From Acidobacteriota bacterium (GTDB lineage: Bacteria > Acidobacteriota > Thermoanaerobaculia > UBA5066), in contig JADJVE010000007.1 in assembly GCA_016716715.1 (NCBI GenBank), forward strand, positions 1-64,000: 64,000 bases of DNA, written 5' to 3'. Below the pieces are notes generated by a model. The model searched no databases, was not told where the DNA came from, and saw nothing but the letters and a program-made list of their open reading frames with translations. Of this stretch, positions 47,534 to 56,834 are shown piece after piece. The position numbers were made by a program, and so were the translations under genes. Numbering within the stretch: position 1 is the first letter of the stretch; each line of letters opens with the position of its first letter.

Positions 47534-48682
47534 TCAGGCGGCCGGCGCGGGCCGGGCCTCCTGGAGAACGCGGGCCTCTTCCGTGAGGTCGATCCCCACG
47601 GGGCACCACGTGATGCAGCGGCCGCAGCCGACGCAGCCGGTCTCGCCGAACTGGTCGACCCACGTCGCGAGCTTGTGCGTCATCCACTGGCGATAGCGGG
47701 CCGACGGGCTGCGCCGGATGCTGCCGCCGTGGATGTAGGAAAAGTCGAGCGTGTGGCACGAGTCCCACCGCCGCCAGCGCTCGGCGGACGCCCCCGTCAG
47801 GTCCGAGGTGTCCTCGACGGTCGCGCAGAAGCACGTGGGGCAGACCATCGTGCAGTTCGCGCACGAGAGGCACCGCTCCGCGATCTGCTCCCAGCGGGGA
47901 CTGTCGTTGCTGGCGGTCAGGAGATCCTTGAGGCCCGCCGTGTCGAGCGTACGGCCCATTCCGGCTTCGGCGCGGCGGGTCGCCGCACGGGCCGCTTCGA
48001 TGTCCTCGGGCTTCGCGGGGCGCGAGTCGATCCGCTGGAGGAGTTTCGCGCCCCGATCGGTGCCGAGCTCGACGAGGAACTCGTGCCGCCCGCTTTCGAG
48101 GAGCTCCGTGAGCGCGAGGTCGAAGCCGCCGGCGGCGCGCGGACCGGTCCCGAGCGAGGAGCAGAAGCACGTGCCCTCGGCCTCGCCGCACTGGACGGCC
48201 ACGATCAGGGCTTTCTCGCGTCGCGCCCGGTACGCCGGGTCGGAGTACGGCCCCTCGAGGAAGACGCGGTCCTGGCGGGCGATCGCGGCGAGATCGCAGG
48301 GCCTCACGCCGACGAAAGCGTCGGGCCGGGCGTCGGCGGCGCGGCTCTCGACGTGAAGCGCCTTCTTCTGGCGGGTCACGCCGAAGAGGCGAAGGGAAGC
48401 GGGGAAGAGGAACTTTTTCCACGCGTGCGGCCCGACGGTGTAGCCGAAGAGCGCTCCGTCGCTGCGCTTTCGGAGGCGGTAGCGGCCGTTCGTCTGTTCC
48501 TGTCCGACCCCGCTCGGAAGCCGGGCGGCGGAGGCGATCTCGTCGTAGACGATCGCTCCATCCTTTACGGTCGGCCCGAGGACCCTGTAACCCGATTCCA
48601 GGATGACGTCGAGAAGCGCAGAAATCTCTTGCGCCTCGACCACGCGGGACGAGGCGCCGGGCGCCTCCTCGGAGGCATTCAT
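47534..48682 (-). CDS. hydrogenase 4Fe-4S (beta) subunit
   Basis: 382 residues, GGAGGG before ATG 48682. Sulfhydrogenase beta-like: VRPCDLAAI, the CxCxS-type segment EGTCFCSSLG, then two clusters CLSCANCTMVCPTCFC and CVGCGRCITWCPVGID. It passes electrons to the flavin subunit. First gene of the operon; divergent (113 bases) from the Mo-hydroxylase genes. Confidence 0.92.
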   Translation of the reverse strand: MNASEEAPGASSRVVEAQEISALLDVILESGYRVLGPTVKDGAIVYDEIASAARLPSGVGQEQTNGRYRLRKRSDGALFGYTVGPHAWKKFLFPASLRLFGVTRQKKALHVESRAADARPDAFVGVRPCDLAAIARQDRVFLEGPYSDPAYRARREKALIVAVQCGEAEGTCFCSSLGTGPRAAGGFDLALTELLESGRHEFLVELGTDRGAKLLQRIDSRPAKPEDIEAARAATRRAEAGMGRTLDTAGLKDLLTASNDSPRWEQIAERCLSCANCTMVCPTCFCATVEDTSDLTGASAERWRRWDSCHTLDFSYIHGGSIRRSPSARYRQWMTHKLATWVDQFGETGCVGCGRCITWCPVGIDLTEEARVLQEARPAPAA

Positions 48683-48795
48683 GCAGGACCCTCCTCTATA
48701 GAGATGGGGCGGCCCGGAATGGGTGTCAAGGGAGCGAGATGCTTCGGGGCACCTCCCGCGGTTCTATGATCGACGCGAGCTTCGGGAGGTCTTGA

Positions 48796-49266
48796 ATGAA
48801 GGACTCCGTCTCGTTTCGCCTCAACGGGAAACCCGTCCAGCTCGACGTCGACCCCGAGCGCTCGCTGCTCTGGGTCCTGCGCACGGACCTTGGCCTCACG
48901 GGGACGAAGTTCGGCTGCGGCGAGAGCCTCTGCGGCGCCTGCACGGTCGTCGTCGGCAAGGAAGCGGTCCGGACCTGCCTCCTGCCCGTGAAGGCGGTGC
49001 GCGGCAAGGACGTCACGACGATCGAGGGCCTCGAGAAGAACGGAAAGCTCCACCCGCTCCAGGATGCGTTTGCGGACACGGGCGGGCTGCAGTGCGGCTT
49101 CTGCACGCCCGGGATGATCATGAACGCCTACGCGCTGCTCCTGAAGAACCCCAAGCCCTCGCGGCCCCAGATCATCGCGGGGATGGAGGACAACCTCTGC
49201 CGCTGCGCGGCTCACCACCGGATCGTTCAGGCCATCGAGAAGGCGGCAGCGGGAGGCGCGTCGTGA
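48796..49266 (+). CDS. 2Fe-2S subunit of a xanthine-dehydrogenase-family hydroxylase
   Basis: 156 residues, GGGAGG before ATG 48796. The plant-type 2Fe-2S centre is CGESLCGACTVVVG plus a Cys in VRTCLLPV; the second centre is CGFCTPGMIMN and LCRCAAHHRI. Matches CoxS/IorA-like small subunits. Its TGA overlaps the GTG of the catalytic subunit gene. Confidence 0.95.
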   Translation: MKDSVSFRLNGKPVQLDVDPERSLLWVLRTDLGLTGTKFGCGESLCGACTVVVGKEAVRTCLLPVKAVRGKDVTTIEGLEKNGKLHPLQDAFADTGGLQCGFCTPGMIMNAYALLLKNPKPSRPQIIAGMEDNLCRCAAHHRIVQAIEKAAAGGAS

Positions 49267-51434
49267 GCGGCGCCCGGCCTCCCCTCGTGATGCCGCCGAC
49301 CCCTTCGGAGACTTCCTTCAGCCGCCGGCGCTTCATCCGGCTCGTCGGGGGCGGGATCATCGTCCTCTTCAACGCGGACCTGTCCGATCTCATGGGCCAG
49401 GAGACGCGCACGCGCGGATACCCGACCGACTTCAACGCGTACCTGAGGATCGCGGCCGACGGCCGCGTCACCGTCTACACCGGGAAGATCGAGATGGGGC
49501 AGGGCATCGTCACGTCACTGGCCCAGATGGCGGCCGACGAGCTCGGCGTCGCGCTCGCGTCGATCGACATGGTCATGGGCGACACGGCCCTCTGCCCGTT
49601 CGACAACGGGACGTACGGGTCGATGTCGACGCGCTTCTTCGGCCCGGCGCTGCGCGCGGCCGCGGCCGAAGCCAGGGCCGTGCTCGTCGTGCTCGCGTCC
49701 GAGAAGCTCAAGGTGCCGAAAGAGGGGCTCCGCGTCGAGGACGGCGCCGTGTTCGCGGCCGCGGACCCGAAGGCCCGCATCACGTTCGGCCAGCTCGCGA
49801 ACGGCCAGAAGATCGTCAAGACGCTCGACGGCAAGGCCGTCCCGAAGTCCGTCGCCGAGTTCCGCGTCATGGGCAAGCCCACGAAGCGCCTCGACGCACG
49901 CGCGAAGGTGACCGGGAAGGCGCAGTTCGCCGGAGACGTTCGGCTGCCGGGCATGCTTTACGCAAAGGTCCTGCGCCCGCCGGCCCACGGGGCGACGCTG
50001 AAGACCGTCGACACGTCCGCCGCCGCGCGCGTCCCGGGCGCCGTCGTCGTGAACGAGGGCGGGCTCGTCGCCGTCCTGGCGCCCGATCCGGAGACGGCCG
50101 AGAAGGCGTTCGCCGCCGTCAAGTCCGACTGGGACGTCCCGAAGCCGGAGTTCGACGACCGGACCGTATTCGACCACCTCCTGCAGTCCGGCGGTGCGGG
50201 ACAGGAGTCCGAGCGGAAGGGCGACCTCGCCGAGGGCGAAAAGTCGGCCGTCTCCCTCTTCGAGGGCAAGTACCTGAACGGATACGGCGCCCACGCCGCG
50301 ATGGAGACGCACACGGCGCTCGCGCAGCTCGAGAACGGCACGATGACCGTGTGGAACTCCACGCAGACGCCGTTTCCGAATCAGGCCGCGATCGCGCAGG
50401 CGATCGGGTTCGCGAAGGAAAACGTTCGCGTCATCACGCCGTTCGTCGGCGGCGGATTCGGCGGCAAGAGCGGCGGCGGCCAGCAGGCCATCGAGGCCGC
50501 GAAGCTCGCGAAGGCCGCCGGGAAACCGGTGCAGGTGTGCTGGACCCGCGCCGAGGAATTCTTCTTCGACGCGTTCCGCCCGGCGGCCGTCGTGAAGATC
50601 CGGTCGGGTCTGGACGCGCAGGGCAGGATCTGCCTGTGGGACTACGGCGTCTGGGCCGCGGGCTCCCGCGGCGCCGAGCAGTTCTACGACGTCCCGAACA
50701 ACCTCATGCGGACGTACGGGCGATGGGGCGGCGACAACCCGAAGATGCACCTCTTCGCGACGGGGCCCTGGCGCGCGCCGGGGGCGAACCTCAACGTCTT
50801 CGCACGCGAGTCGCACCTCGACGTGATGGCCGCCAGGGCGAAGATCGACCCGCTCGAGTTCCGGCTGAAGAACACCTCCGACAAGCGCATGCGAAGCGTC
50901 CTCGAGGCCGCGGCGGCGCGCTACGGCTGGAAGAAGGCCGCCGGGCCGTCGGGCCGCGGCGTCGGGATCGCCTGCGGCATCGACGCCGGGACGTACGTCG
51001 CCCTCGTGGCCGAGGTGAAGGTCGATGCCGCCAGCGGGCGCGTCCGTGTCGTGCGGATCGCGTGCGCTCAGGACATGGGCATCGTGATCAACCCGGACGG
51101 CGCGACGATGCAGATGGAGGGCTGCATCATGATGGGTCTCGGCTACGCCCTCACGGAGGAGGTCCGCTTCAGCGGCGGACGGATCCACACGCGGAACTTC
51201 GACACGTACGAGATCCCGAAGTTCTCGATGATGCCCGCGCTGGACACCGTGCTCGTGAAGAACGACGAGCTCTCGCCGCAGGGAGGCGGCGAGCCCGCTC
51301 TCGTCCCGGTCGGGGCGGCCATCGCGAACGCCGTGTTCGACGCGACGGGCGCGCGCCTCACCGAGATGCCCATGACGCCGGAGCGCGTGAAGACGGCGCT
51401 GGCCGCGGTCAGACGCCCAGGTACGCCTCCTTGA
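49263..51434 (+). CDS. molybdopterin-binding catalytic subunit (IorB-like, Tat-exported)
   Basis: 723 residues from GTG 49263. N-terminal twin-arginine signal (FSRRRFIRLVGGGIIVLF), then GKIEMGQGIVTSLAQMAADEL, KVTGKAQFAGDVRLPGMLYAKVLRPP, FVGGGFGGKSGGG and GPWRAPGANLNVFARESHLD, ending with the Glu-containing PQGGGEPALVPVGAAI. It resembles isoquinoline 1-oxidoreductase/aldehyde-type enzymes that hydroxylate heterocycles or aldehydes and pass electrons to cytochromes. No FAD subunit gene is present. Overlaps the convergent livF by 26 bases. Confidence 0.92.
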   Translation: MSGARPPLVMPPTPSETSFSRRRFIRLVGGGIIVLFNADLSDLMGQETRTRGYPTDFNAYLRIAADGRVTVYTGKIEMGQGIVTSLAQMAADELGVALASIDMVMGDTALCPFDNGTYGSMSTRFFGPALRAAAAEARAVLVVLASEKLKVPKEGLRVEDGAVFAAADPKARITFGQLANGQKIVKTLDGKAVPKSVAEFRVMGKPTKRLDARAKVTGKAQFAGDVRLPGMLYAKVLRPPAHGATLKTVDTSAAARVPGAVVVNEGGLVAVLAPDPETAEKAFAAVKSDWDVPKPEFDDRTVFDHLLQSGGAGQESERKGDLAEGEKSAVSLFEGKYLNGYGAHAAMETHTALAQLENGTMTVWNSTQTPFPNQAAIAQAIGFAKENVRVITPFVGGGFGGKSGGGQQAIEAAKLAKAAGKPVQVCWTRAEEFFFDAFRPAAVVKIRSGLDAQGRICLWDYGVWAAGSRGAEQFYDVPNNLMRTYGRWGGDNPKMHLFATGPWRAPGANLNVFARESHLDVMAARAKIDPLEFRLKNTSDKRMRSVLEAAAARYGWKKAAGPSGRGVGIACGIDAGTYVALVAEVKVDAASGRVRVVRIACAQDMGIVINPDGATMQMEGCIMMGLGYALTEEVRFSGGRIHTRNFDTYEIPKFSMMPALDTVLVKNDELSPQGGGEPALVPVGAAIANAVFDATGARLTEMPMTPERVKTALAAVRRPGTPP

Positions 51435-52113
51435 CGTGCGCGTCGTTCAGGAGGTCTTTCCCCTTGCCCTCCAGGACGATGCGCCCGTTTTCGAGCACGT
51501 AGGCCCGATCCGCGATCGCGAGGCTCTTGAAGACGTTCTGCTCCACGAGGAGGACCGTGACGCCGGCGTCATGGACTTCCTGGATCACGCGGAAGATGTC
51601 CCCGACGAGGATGGGGGAGAGGCCGAGCGACGGCTCGTCGAGCATGAGGAGGCGCGGCCGGGACATGAGGCCGCGGGCGATGGCGCACATCTGCTGCTCG
51701 CCGCCCGACATCGTGCCGGCCGCCTGTTTCTCCCGCTCCTTGAGGCGCGGAAAGATGCCGTAGACCTTCTCGAGCATCTCGGGGCGCGTCTTCTTCGCCT
51801 CGGGCGTCAGGGCGCCGAGGAGGAGGTTCTCCTTGACGGTCATCTCGGGGAACAGCCGCCGCGCCTCCGGCACGTGGGCGATGCCGAGCCCGACGAGGTC
51901 GTAGGGGGCGCGCGTATGGAGCGCCTGCCCCTCGTAGGTCACGGCGCCCTTCTTCGGCCTGAGGATCGAGGAGACGGTGTTCAGGCTCGTCGTCTTGCCC
52001 GAGCCGTTCGCGCCGATGAGGGCGACGATCTCGCCCTTCTGGACGTTGAAGGACACGTCCCAGAGGACCTGGACGTCCCCGTAGAACACGTCGACGTTCT
52101 TGACCTCAAGCAT
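51409..52113 (-). CDS. livF: branched-chain amino-acid-type ABC transporter ATPase LivF (second operon)
   Basis: 234 residues. Walker A LIGANGSGKTTSLNTV, signature MSGGEQQMCAIARGL, Walker B LLMLDEPSLGLSP, VLLVEQNVFKSLAI. VFYGDVQVLWDVSFNV is LivF-like. Overlaps livG by 8 bases. Ends inside the convergent Mo-hydroxylase gene's 3' end. Confidence 0.93.
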   Translation of the reverse strand: MLEVKNVDVFYGDVQVLWDVSFNVQKGEIVALIGANGSGKTTSLNTVSSILRPKKGAVTYEGQALHTRAPYDLVGLGIAHVPEARRLFPEMTVKENLLLGALTPEAKKTRPEMLEKVYGIFPRLKEREKQAAGTMSGGEQQMCAIARGLMSRPRLLMLDEPSLGLSPILVGDIFRVIQEVHDAGVTVLLVEQNVFKSLAIADRAYVLENGRIVLEGKGKDLLNDAHVKEAYLGV

Positions 52114-52825
52114 GCGCGGCTCCCAGGTACGCCTCGATCACTCTCGGATCGTTCGCGACTTCCTGAGGCGTGCCCTGGGCGATCCTCTCGCCGTAGCACA
52201 TGCAGAGGAGGCGCTGCGAGATCGACATGATGACGCGCATGTTGTGCTCGATGATGAGGATCGTGACGCCGCTCTCGTGGATCTTGCGGACGATCGAGAT
52301 CGTCTTTTCGACCTCGGCGGGGTTGAGACCCGCGAAGTTTTCGTCGAGGAGGAGGAGCTCCGGCTTCGTCGCGAGGGCGCGTGCCATCTCGAGCCGCTTG
52401 CGCATCCCGAGCGGCAGGCTTCCCGCCGTCCGGTCCCGCCAGGCCTCCATCTCCGTGAACGCGGTGGCCTCGAGCGCCATCGCGCGGGCCTCGTCCCGGT
52501 GGTCCGTGCGCGAGAACGCCGAGACCATGACGTTCTCGAGGACGGTCAGGCGCGCGAGCGGCTTGACGACCTGGAACGTCCGCGCGAGGCCGCGCCGGCA
52601 GATCTCGTAGGGCTTCAGGCCGTCGATGCGCTGGCCGTTGAAGAGGATCTCGCCTTCCGTCGGGGCGTAGAAGCCGTTCACGACGTTGAAGACGGTCGTC
52701 TTGCCGGCGCCGTTCGGGCCGATGAGCCCGAAGATCTCGCCCTTCTCGACCGTGAAGGTCATGTGGCCGACGGCCTGGAGGCCGCCGAAACGCTTCGTGA
52801 CGTCCTTCAGCTCGAGGAGGCTCAT
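52106..52825 (-). CDS. livG: branched-chain amino-acid-type ABC transporter ATPase LivG (second operon)
   Basis: 239 residues; ATG 52825 overlaps the livM stop (ATGA). Walker A GPNGAGKTTVFNVV, signature LPLGMRKRLEMARAL, Walker B LLLLDENFAGLNPAE, and TILIIEHNMRVIMSI. TKRFGGLQAVGHMTF is typical. The Glu after Walker B Asp is present (DE). Confidence 0.93.
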   Translation of the reverse strand: MSLLELKDVTKRFGGLQAVGHMTFTVEKGEIFGLIGPNGAGKTTVFNVVNGFYAPTEGEILFNGQRIDGLKPYEICRRGLARTFQVVKPLARLTVLENVMVSAFSRTDHRDEARAMALEATAFTEMEAWRDRTAGSLPLGMRKRLEMARALATKPELLLLDENFAGLNPAEVEKTISIVRKIHESGVTILIIEHNMRVIMSISQRLLCMCYGERIAQGTPQEVANDPRVIEAYLGAAHA

Positions 52826-53796
52826 GCGGCCTCCTTCAGCGGGCCGCCGGCCGGTGGGGCCGCGAGACGCCGCTTCCGGCGCTGGAGGGTTTCCCGGAGC
52901 GTGCCGACGATGCCCTGCGGGAAGAAGATGATGATCACGATGATGAGGAGGCCGAAGAAGACGAGGTGCCCGGACTTCAGGTACGTGCGGAACACCTCGG
53001 ACATGAGGATGTAGATCGCGGCGCCCACCGCGGGTCCCCACGTCGTCGCGACGCCGCCGAGCATCGTGACGAGGATCATCATGACCGAGATGTCGTGGAT
53101 CGAGAACACGATGCCCGGGTCGATGAACCCCATGTAGTTCATGTAGAAGCTGCCCGCGACGCCCGTGAAGAACGCGCTGAGGAGCAGCGAGATCAGCTTG
53201 TACTTCGTCGCGTTGATCCCGAGCGATTCGGCGCAGTCCTGGTCCTCGCGGATCGCGAGGAAGTAGAAGCCGAGCTTCCCGTGCATGACGAACCGGATGA
53301 GAGCCATGCTCACGGCCGCGAGCGCGAGGACGATCCAGTAGTACCAGCTCTTGGAATTGAAGGCCGGAATGAAGAGGATTCCCTCGGCGCCGTTCGTGAG
53401 CTGCTTCCAGTTGAGCGCGATGAGGCGGAGGACCTCGGCGAGCGCGAGGACCGAGAGCGCGAAGTACGGGCCGCGCAGCCGGAAGCAGATCCAGCCGATA
53501 ACGGCCGAGGCGGCGGCGGCCGCGAGCCCGCCGAGGAGGAGGCCCCACCAGGCGGCGGCCGGGGACATCCCCGTCTTCACGAGGATGCCGGTCGTGTAGG
53601 CGCCGATTCCGAAGAAGGCGGCGTGCCCGAAGGAGACCTGGCCCGTGTAGCCGCCGAGGAGGTTCCAGCTCTGGCCGAGGACCGTCCAGAGGAGGCAGAG
53701 GATCAGCATGTGGAGGACGTACGGGTTGCTCACGACGGCGGGGACGACCGCGAGGAGCGCGAGGCCGCCGAGCGACAGGAGCGTGGCGCGGCTCAT
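52822..53796 (-). CDS. livM: branched-chain amino-acid-type ABC permease LivM (second operon)
   Basis: 324 residues from ATG 53796. Nine or so membrane segments with QSWNLLGGYTGQVSFGHAAF, RLRGPYFALSVLALAEVLRL and the coupling loop AIREDQDCAESLGIN. Two bases separate its start from the livH stop. Confidence 0.93.
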   Translation of the reverse strand: MSRATLLSLGGLALLAVVPAVVSNPYVLHMLILCLLWTVLGQSWNLLGGYTGQVSFGHAAFFGIGAYTTGILVKTGMSPAAAWWGLLLGGLAAAAASAVIGWICFRLRGPYFALSVLALAEVLRLIALNWKQLTNGAEGILFIPAFNSKSWYYWIVLALAAVSMALIRFVMHGKLGFYFLAIREDQDCAESLGINATKYKLISLLLSAFFTGVAGSFYMNYMGFIDPGIVFSIHDISVMMILVTMLGGVATTWGPAVGAAIYILMSEVFRTYLKSGHLVFFGLLIIVIIIFFPQGIVGTLRETLQRRKRRLAAPPAGGPLKEAA

Positions 53797-53798
53797 CG

Positions 53799-54722
53799 TC
53801 AGGCCCTGCCTTTTCCGAGGAGCCCCTTGGGCAGGAAGATCAGGACGAGGACGAAGATGATGAAGCCGAACGCGTCCTTGTAACCGAGCGAGACGTAGAC
53901 GGAGCCGAGCGATTCGGCGAGGCCGAGGACGACGCCGCCGAGGACGGCGCCCGCGACGTTTCCGAGGCCGCCGAGGACTGTGATGATGAAGGCCTTCAGC
54001 GTGAAGGGCCCGCCGATCTGCGGAAAGAGGTAATAGACCGGAGCGAGAAGCGCTCCGGCCGCGCCCACGAGGGCGGAGCCGAGGCCGAACGTGATGTACG
54101 TGATCCGCTTGGTGTTGACGCCCATGAGAGACGCGGCGCGGGCGTCCTGCGCCGTCGCGCGGATCATCCGGCCGAGGTCCGTGTAGCCGAGGAACAGGAA
54201 CAGGGCGCCCCCGAGGGCGAGCGCGATCGCGAACGCGACGAGCATCGGGAAGCTGAAGGAGAGCGAGATCGTCTGGCCGGCCATCTTGACGTCCCAGTAA
54301 ATCGTCTTCGACGCGTAGGAAACGGGGACGGAGCGGTAGTCGGCGGTGAATGCGAGGAGCGCGAGGTTCGAGAGAACGAGGCCGATGCCGACCGTGAGGA
54401 GCACCTGGTTCTCCGGCAGGATCGACTCGGCCTCCATGACCGGCGCGATGAGCCATTTCTGGAGCATCGCCCCGAGGACGAAGAGGGCGGGGATGACGAT
54501 GAGGAGCGAGACGTACGGGTCGATCTTCCCGATCGTGAACGCCCAGAACGTGATGTACATGCCGACCATCATCAGCTCGCCGTGCGCGAGGTTGATGATC
54601 TTCATGACCCCCATGATGAGAGACATCCCGAGCCCGATCAGGGCGTAGAGGCCCCCGAGCAGGATCCCCGAGATGAGGACCTGCGCGAGCAGCTCGATCT
54701 GACCGGCGACCTGTGGCGTCAC
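53799..54722 (-). CDS. livH: branched-chain amino-acid-type ABC permease LivH (second operon)
   Basis: 307 residues from GTG 54722. LYALIGLGMSLIMGVMKIINLAHGELMM, ATAQDARAASLMGVNTKRI and ITVLGGLGNVAGAVLGGVVLG are LivH landmarks. Sits 27 bases after livK, in the order K-H-M-G-F. Confidence 0.93.
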   Translation of the reverse strand: MTPQVAGQIELLAQVLISGILLGGLYALIGLGMSLIMGVMKIINLAHGELMMVGMYITFWAFTIGKIDPYVSLLIVIPALFVLGAMLQKWLIAPVMEAESILPENQVLLTVGIGLVLSNLALLAFTADYRSVPVSYASKTIYWDVKMAGQTISLSFSFPMLVAFAIALALGGALFLFLGYTDLGRMIRATAQDARAASLMGVNTKRITYITFGLGSALVGAAGALLAPVYYLFPQIGGPFTLKAFIITVLGGLGNVAGAVLGGVVLGLAESLGSVYVSLGYKDAFGFIIFVLVLIFLPKGLLGKGRA

Positions 54723-54749
54723 GGCATCACTCCCGTCGGCGCCGCCGCG

Positions 54750-55949
54750 TTACTTGCGGTCGCGCCAGCGCGGCGCCGGATAGACGTACGGGGCGGAGGC
54801 GAGGGCCTTCGGCCACACCGTCTCGAACTTCTTCTTCTGCCACTGACCGACGAGCGTCTCCATCCTGTTCTGGTTCGTGAACTTGTCCCAGGCCTGGAAC
54901 TTCACGGGGCCGAAGGCGGTCATCATGTCCGTCGCGGCCAGCGCGTCGCGCAGGTCGTCGCTGGACATGGACTTGGCCCGGGCGAGGACGTCGGCGAGGA
55001 CGAAGGCCGTCGAGTAAGCCTCGGCGGCGTGATAGCTCGGCGCCTTCTTGTAGAGCTTCTGGAAGTTCGCGTCGAACGCCGCGGCGCCCGGGTACTTCAC
55101 CTGGGGCGTCCAGAGCGAGGCGGACATGCAGAACTCGGTCGCGTCGCCGGCATTCTCGAGGAACTCCGGAAGCGTGTGGCCCGCCGCGCCGCCGATGAAG
55201 GCCTGGGCGTTGAGGTCGAGCTCCTTGGACTGCCGCATGAGGAGCGAGGCGTCCATGAGGTACGACACCATGTAGACGATGTCGGGGCGGAGCGACTTGA
55301 CCTTCTGAAGAATGGGCTTGAAGTCGACGGCGCCGGCCTGATAGCCCTCGGCGAGGACGACCTGCATGCCGTGGGATTCGGCGTACTCCTTCATGGACTT
55401 CGAGGTCGAGGTCCCGAAGTCCGTGTTCTCGAAGAGGATTGCGACCGACTTGGGCTTGGCGACCTCCTCGAAGAAGGAGAAGACGCCCTTGGCGTAGAGG
55501 CCCGCGGGCGAGTTCAGGCGGAAAATGTACTTCCAGCCCTGCTGCGTGATCTTGTCCGCGGCGCCGGTGTCGACCAGGTAGGGGACCTTGTACTTCTCGG
55601 CGATGCCGGCGACGGCGTACGAGCACTGGCTCGTGTACTCGCCGACGACGATCGGATACTTGTTGATCGTGATGAACTTCTCGACGATCGCCGAGGCGGT
55701 GTCGGGTTTTCCGCCGGAGTCCTGGATGTCGAAGGCGAGCTTCGTTCCCTTCACGCCGCCCTTGGCGTTGATCTCGTCAGCCGCCATCTGGTAGGCCTGC
55801 TTCTTCATCTCGCCGAACTTGGCTTCGGCGCCGGTGAGGGGGAGAGGCACGCCGACGGTGAAGGTCTTGCCCTGCGCGAGGGCCGGGGACGCCGAGAACG
55901 CGGCAAACGCCGCGACGGCGAGCACTGAGAACATGCGCCGGTTGGTCAT
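54750..55949 (-). CDS. livK: branched-chain amino-acid-type periplasmic binding protein LivK (second operon)
   Basis: 399 residues, GAGGAGG before ATG 55949. Signal peptide VLAVAAFAAFSASPALA. FTVGVPLPLTGAEAKFGEMKKQ, FENTDFGTSTSKSMKEYAE and GAVDFKPILQKVKSLRPDIVY fit type I periplasmic binding proteins. First gene of the complete livKHMGF operon; ligand may be an amino acid, amide or aromatic acid. Confidence 0.92.
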   Translation of the reverse strand: MTNRRMFSVLAVAAFAAFSASPALAQGKTFTVGVPLPLTGAEAKFGEMKKQAYQMAADEINAKGGVKGTKLAFDIQDSGGKPDTASAIVEKFITINKYPIVVGEYTSQCSYAVAGIAEKYKVPYLVDTGAADKITQQGWKYIFRLNSPAGLYAKGVFSFFEEVAKPKSVAILFENTDFGTSTSKSMKEYAESHGMQVVLAEGYQAGAVDFKPILQKVKSLRPDIVYMVSYLMDASLLMRQSKELDLNAQAFIGGAAGHTLPEFLENAGDATEFCMSASLWTPQVKYPGAAAFDANFQKLYKKAPSYHAAEAYSTAFVLADVLARAKSMSSDDLRDALAATDMMTAFGPVKFQAWDKFTNQNRMETLVGQWQKKKFETVWPKALASAPYVYPAPRWRDRK

Positions 55950-56053
55950 GTAAGGCCTCCTCTTGAGTTTTCGGGTTCCGAAGCGACACCGTTATGTCGA
56001 GATTCGTTCTCGAACGCGATGATTCGAATGAATCAGATTGCGGCCCAAAAGAT

Positions 56054-56077
56054 GCGCCGGGGCACGGGCCCCGGCGC
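56054..56077 (-). terminator. rho-independent terminator after the CBS/ACT gene
   Basis: Perfect 9-bp stem GCGCCGGGG/CCCCGGCGC with a 6-base loop; on the minus strand it is followed by ATCTTTTGG. It lies 44 bases past the stop at 56121, in the 171-base gap before livK. Confidence 0.65.
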
Positions 56078-56120
56078 GGAGAGAGGCGTGGGCCCCGGCG
56101 AAGGGACCCGGCCCCGGGAA

Positions 56121-56768
56121 TCAGTCGGCTTCGACGCGGGCGTCTCCGTAGGCCTTCGTGAGCTCGGCCTTGAGGATGTCCGGCTTCGGGCACTCGACGC
56201 GCATGATCAGCTCGCGCTTGCCGGCCGGGACCTTCGTGTTCGAGGCCAGGATCGACAGGATTTTGCCGCCCGCCGTCCGGCAAAGGTCGGCGACCTCGCG
56301 GATCGAGCCGGGCTTGTCGGGGATCAGGAGGTCCACCCGGAGCCGGCCCTTGCCGACGCCCGTGATCTCCACGAGGGCGCGGAAGACGTCGCCCTCGGTC
56401 AGGATCCCGACCATGTTGCCTTTCGCGTCGAGGACGGGAAGGCCCTCCACGCGCTTCTCCATCATGATCTGCGCGGCCCGCTCGATCGGGGTATCCGGCG
56501 TCACCGTGATCGGCTTCTTCGTCATGATGTCGCCGATCTTCAGCTTGTCGAGGACGTAGTGGAGCTCCCAGATGTCGAGCGTCGTCGCGCGCGAGGGGGA
56601 GACGTCCTTGAGGTCGCGGTCCGAGACGATGCCGACGAGCCTGCCGTCGCCGTTGACGACGGGGATCCGGCGGATCTTCTTCTCCTTCATCAGGTGGATC
56701 GCCGCCGACAGCGAATCCGTCGCCTTCAGCGTGATCACCTTGGCGGTCATCCATTTTTCGACGCGCAT
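56121..56768 (-). CDS. CBS-pair plus ACT-domain protein (AcuB-like)
   Basis: 215 residues. Two CBS motifs: WMTAKVITLKATDSLSAAIHLM with IPVVNGDGRLVGIVSDRDLK, and IMTKKPITVTPDTPIERAAQI with LPVLDAKGNMVGILTEGDVF. A C-terminal ACT-like domain follows (RVDLLIPDKPGSIREVADL). The layout equals AcuB-type regulators that sense adenine nucleotides or a small ligand. Single-gene unit with its own terminator. Confidence 0.88.
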   Translation of the reverse strand: MRVEKWMTAKVITLKATDSLSAAIHLMKEKKIRRIPVVNGDGRLVGIVSDRDLKDVSPSRATTLDIWELHYVLDKLKIGDIMTKKPITVTPDTPIERAAQIMMEKRVEGLPVLDAKGNMVGILTEGDVFRALVEITGVGKGRLRVDLLIPDKPGSIREVADLCRTAGGKILSILASNTKVPAGKRELIMRVECPKPDILKAELTKAYGDARVEAD

Positions 56769-56834
56769 GCGGGGTCCTCCAGACGTGCGCCATTACGCTC
56801 CCCGGAGCGTGATCCCGGCGATAGTTCGTTTGAA

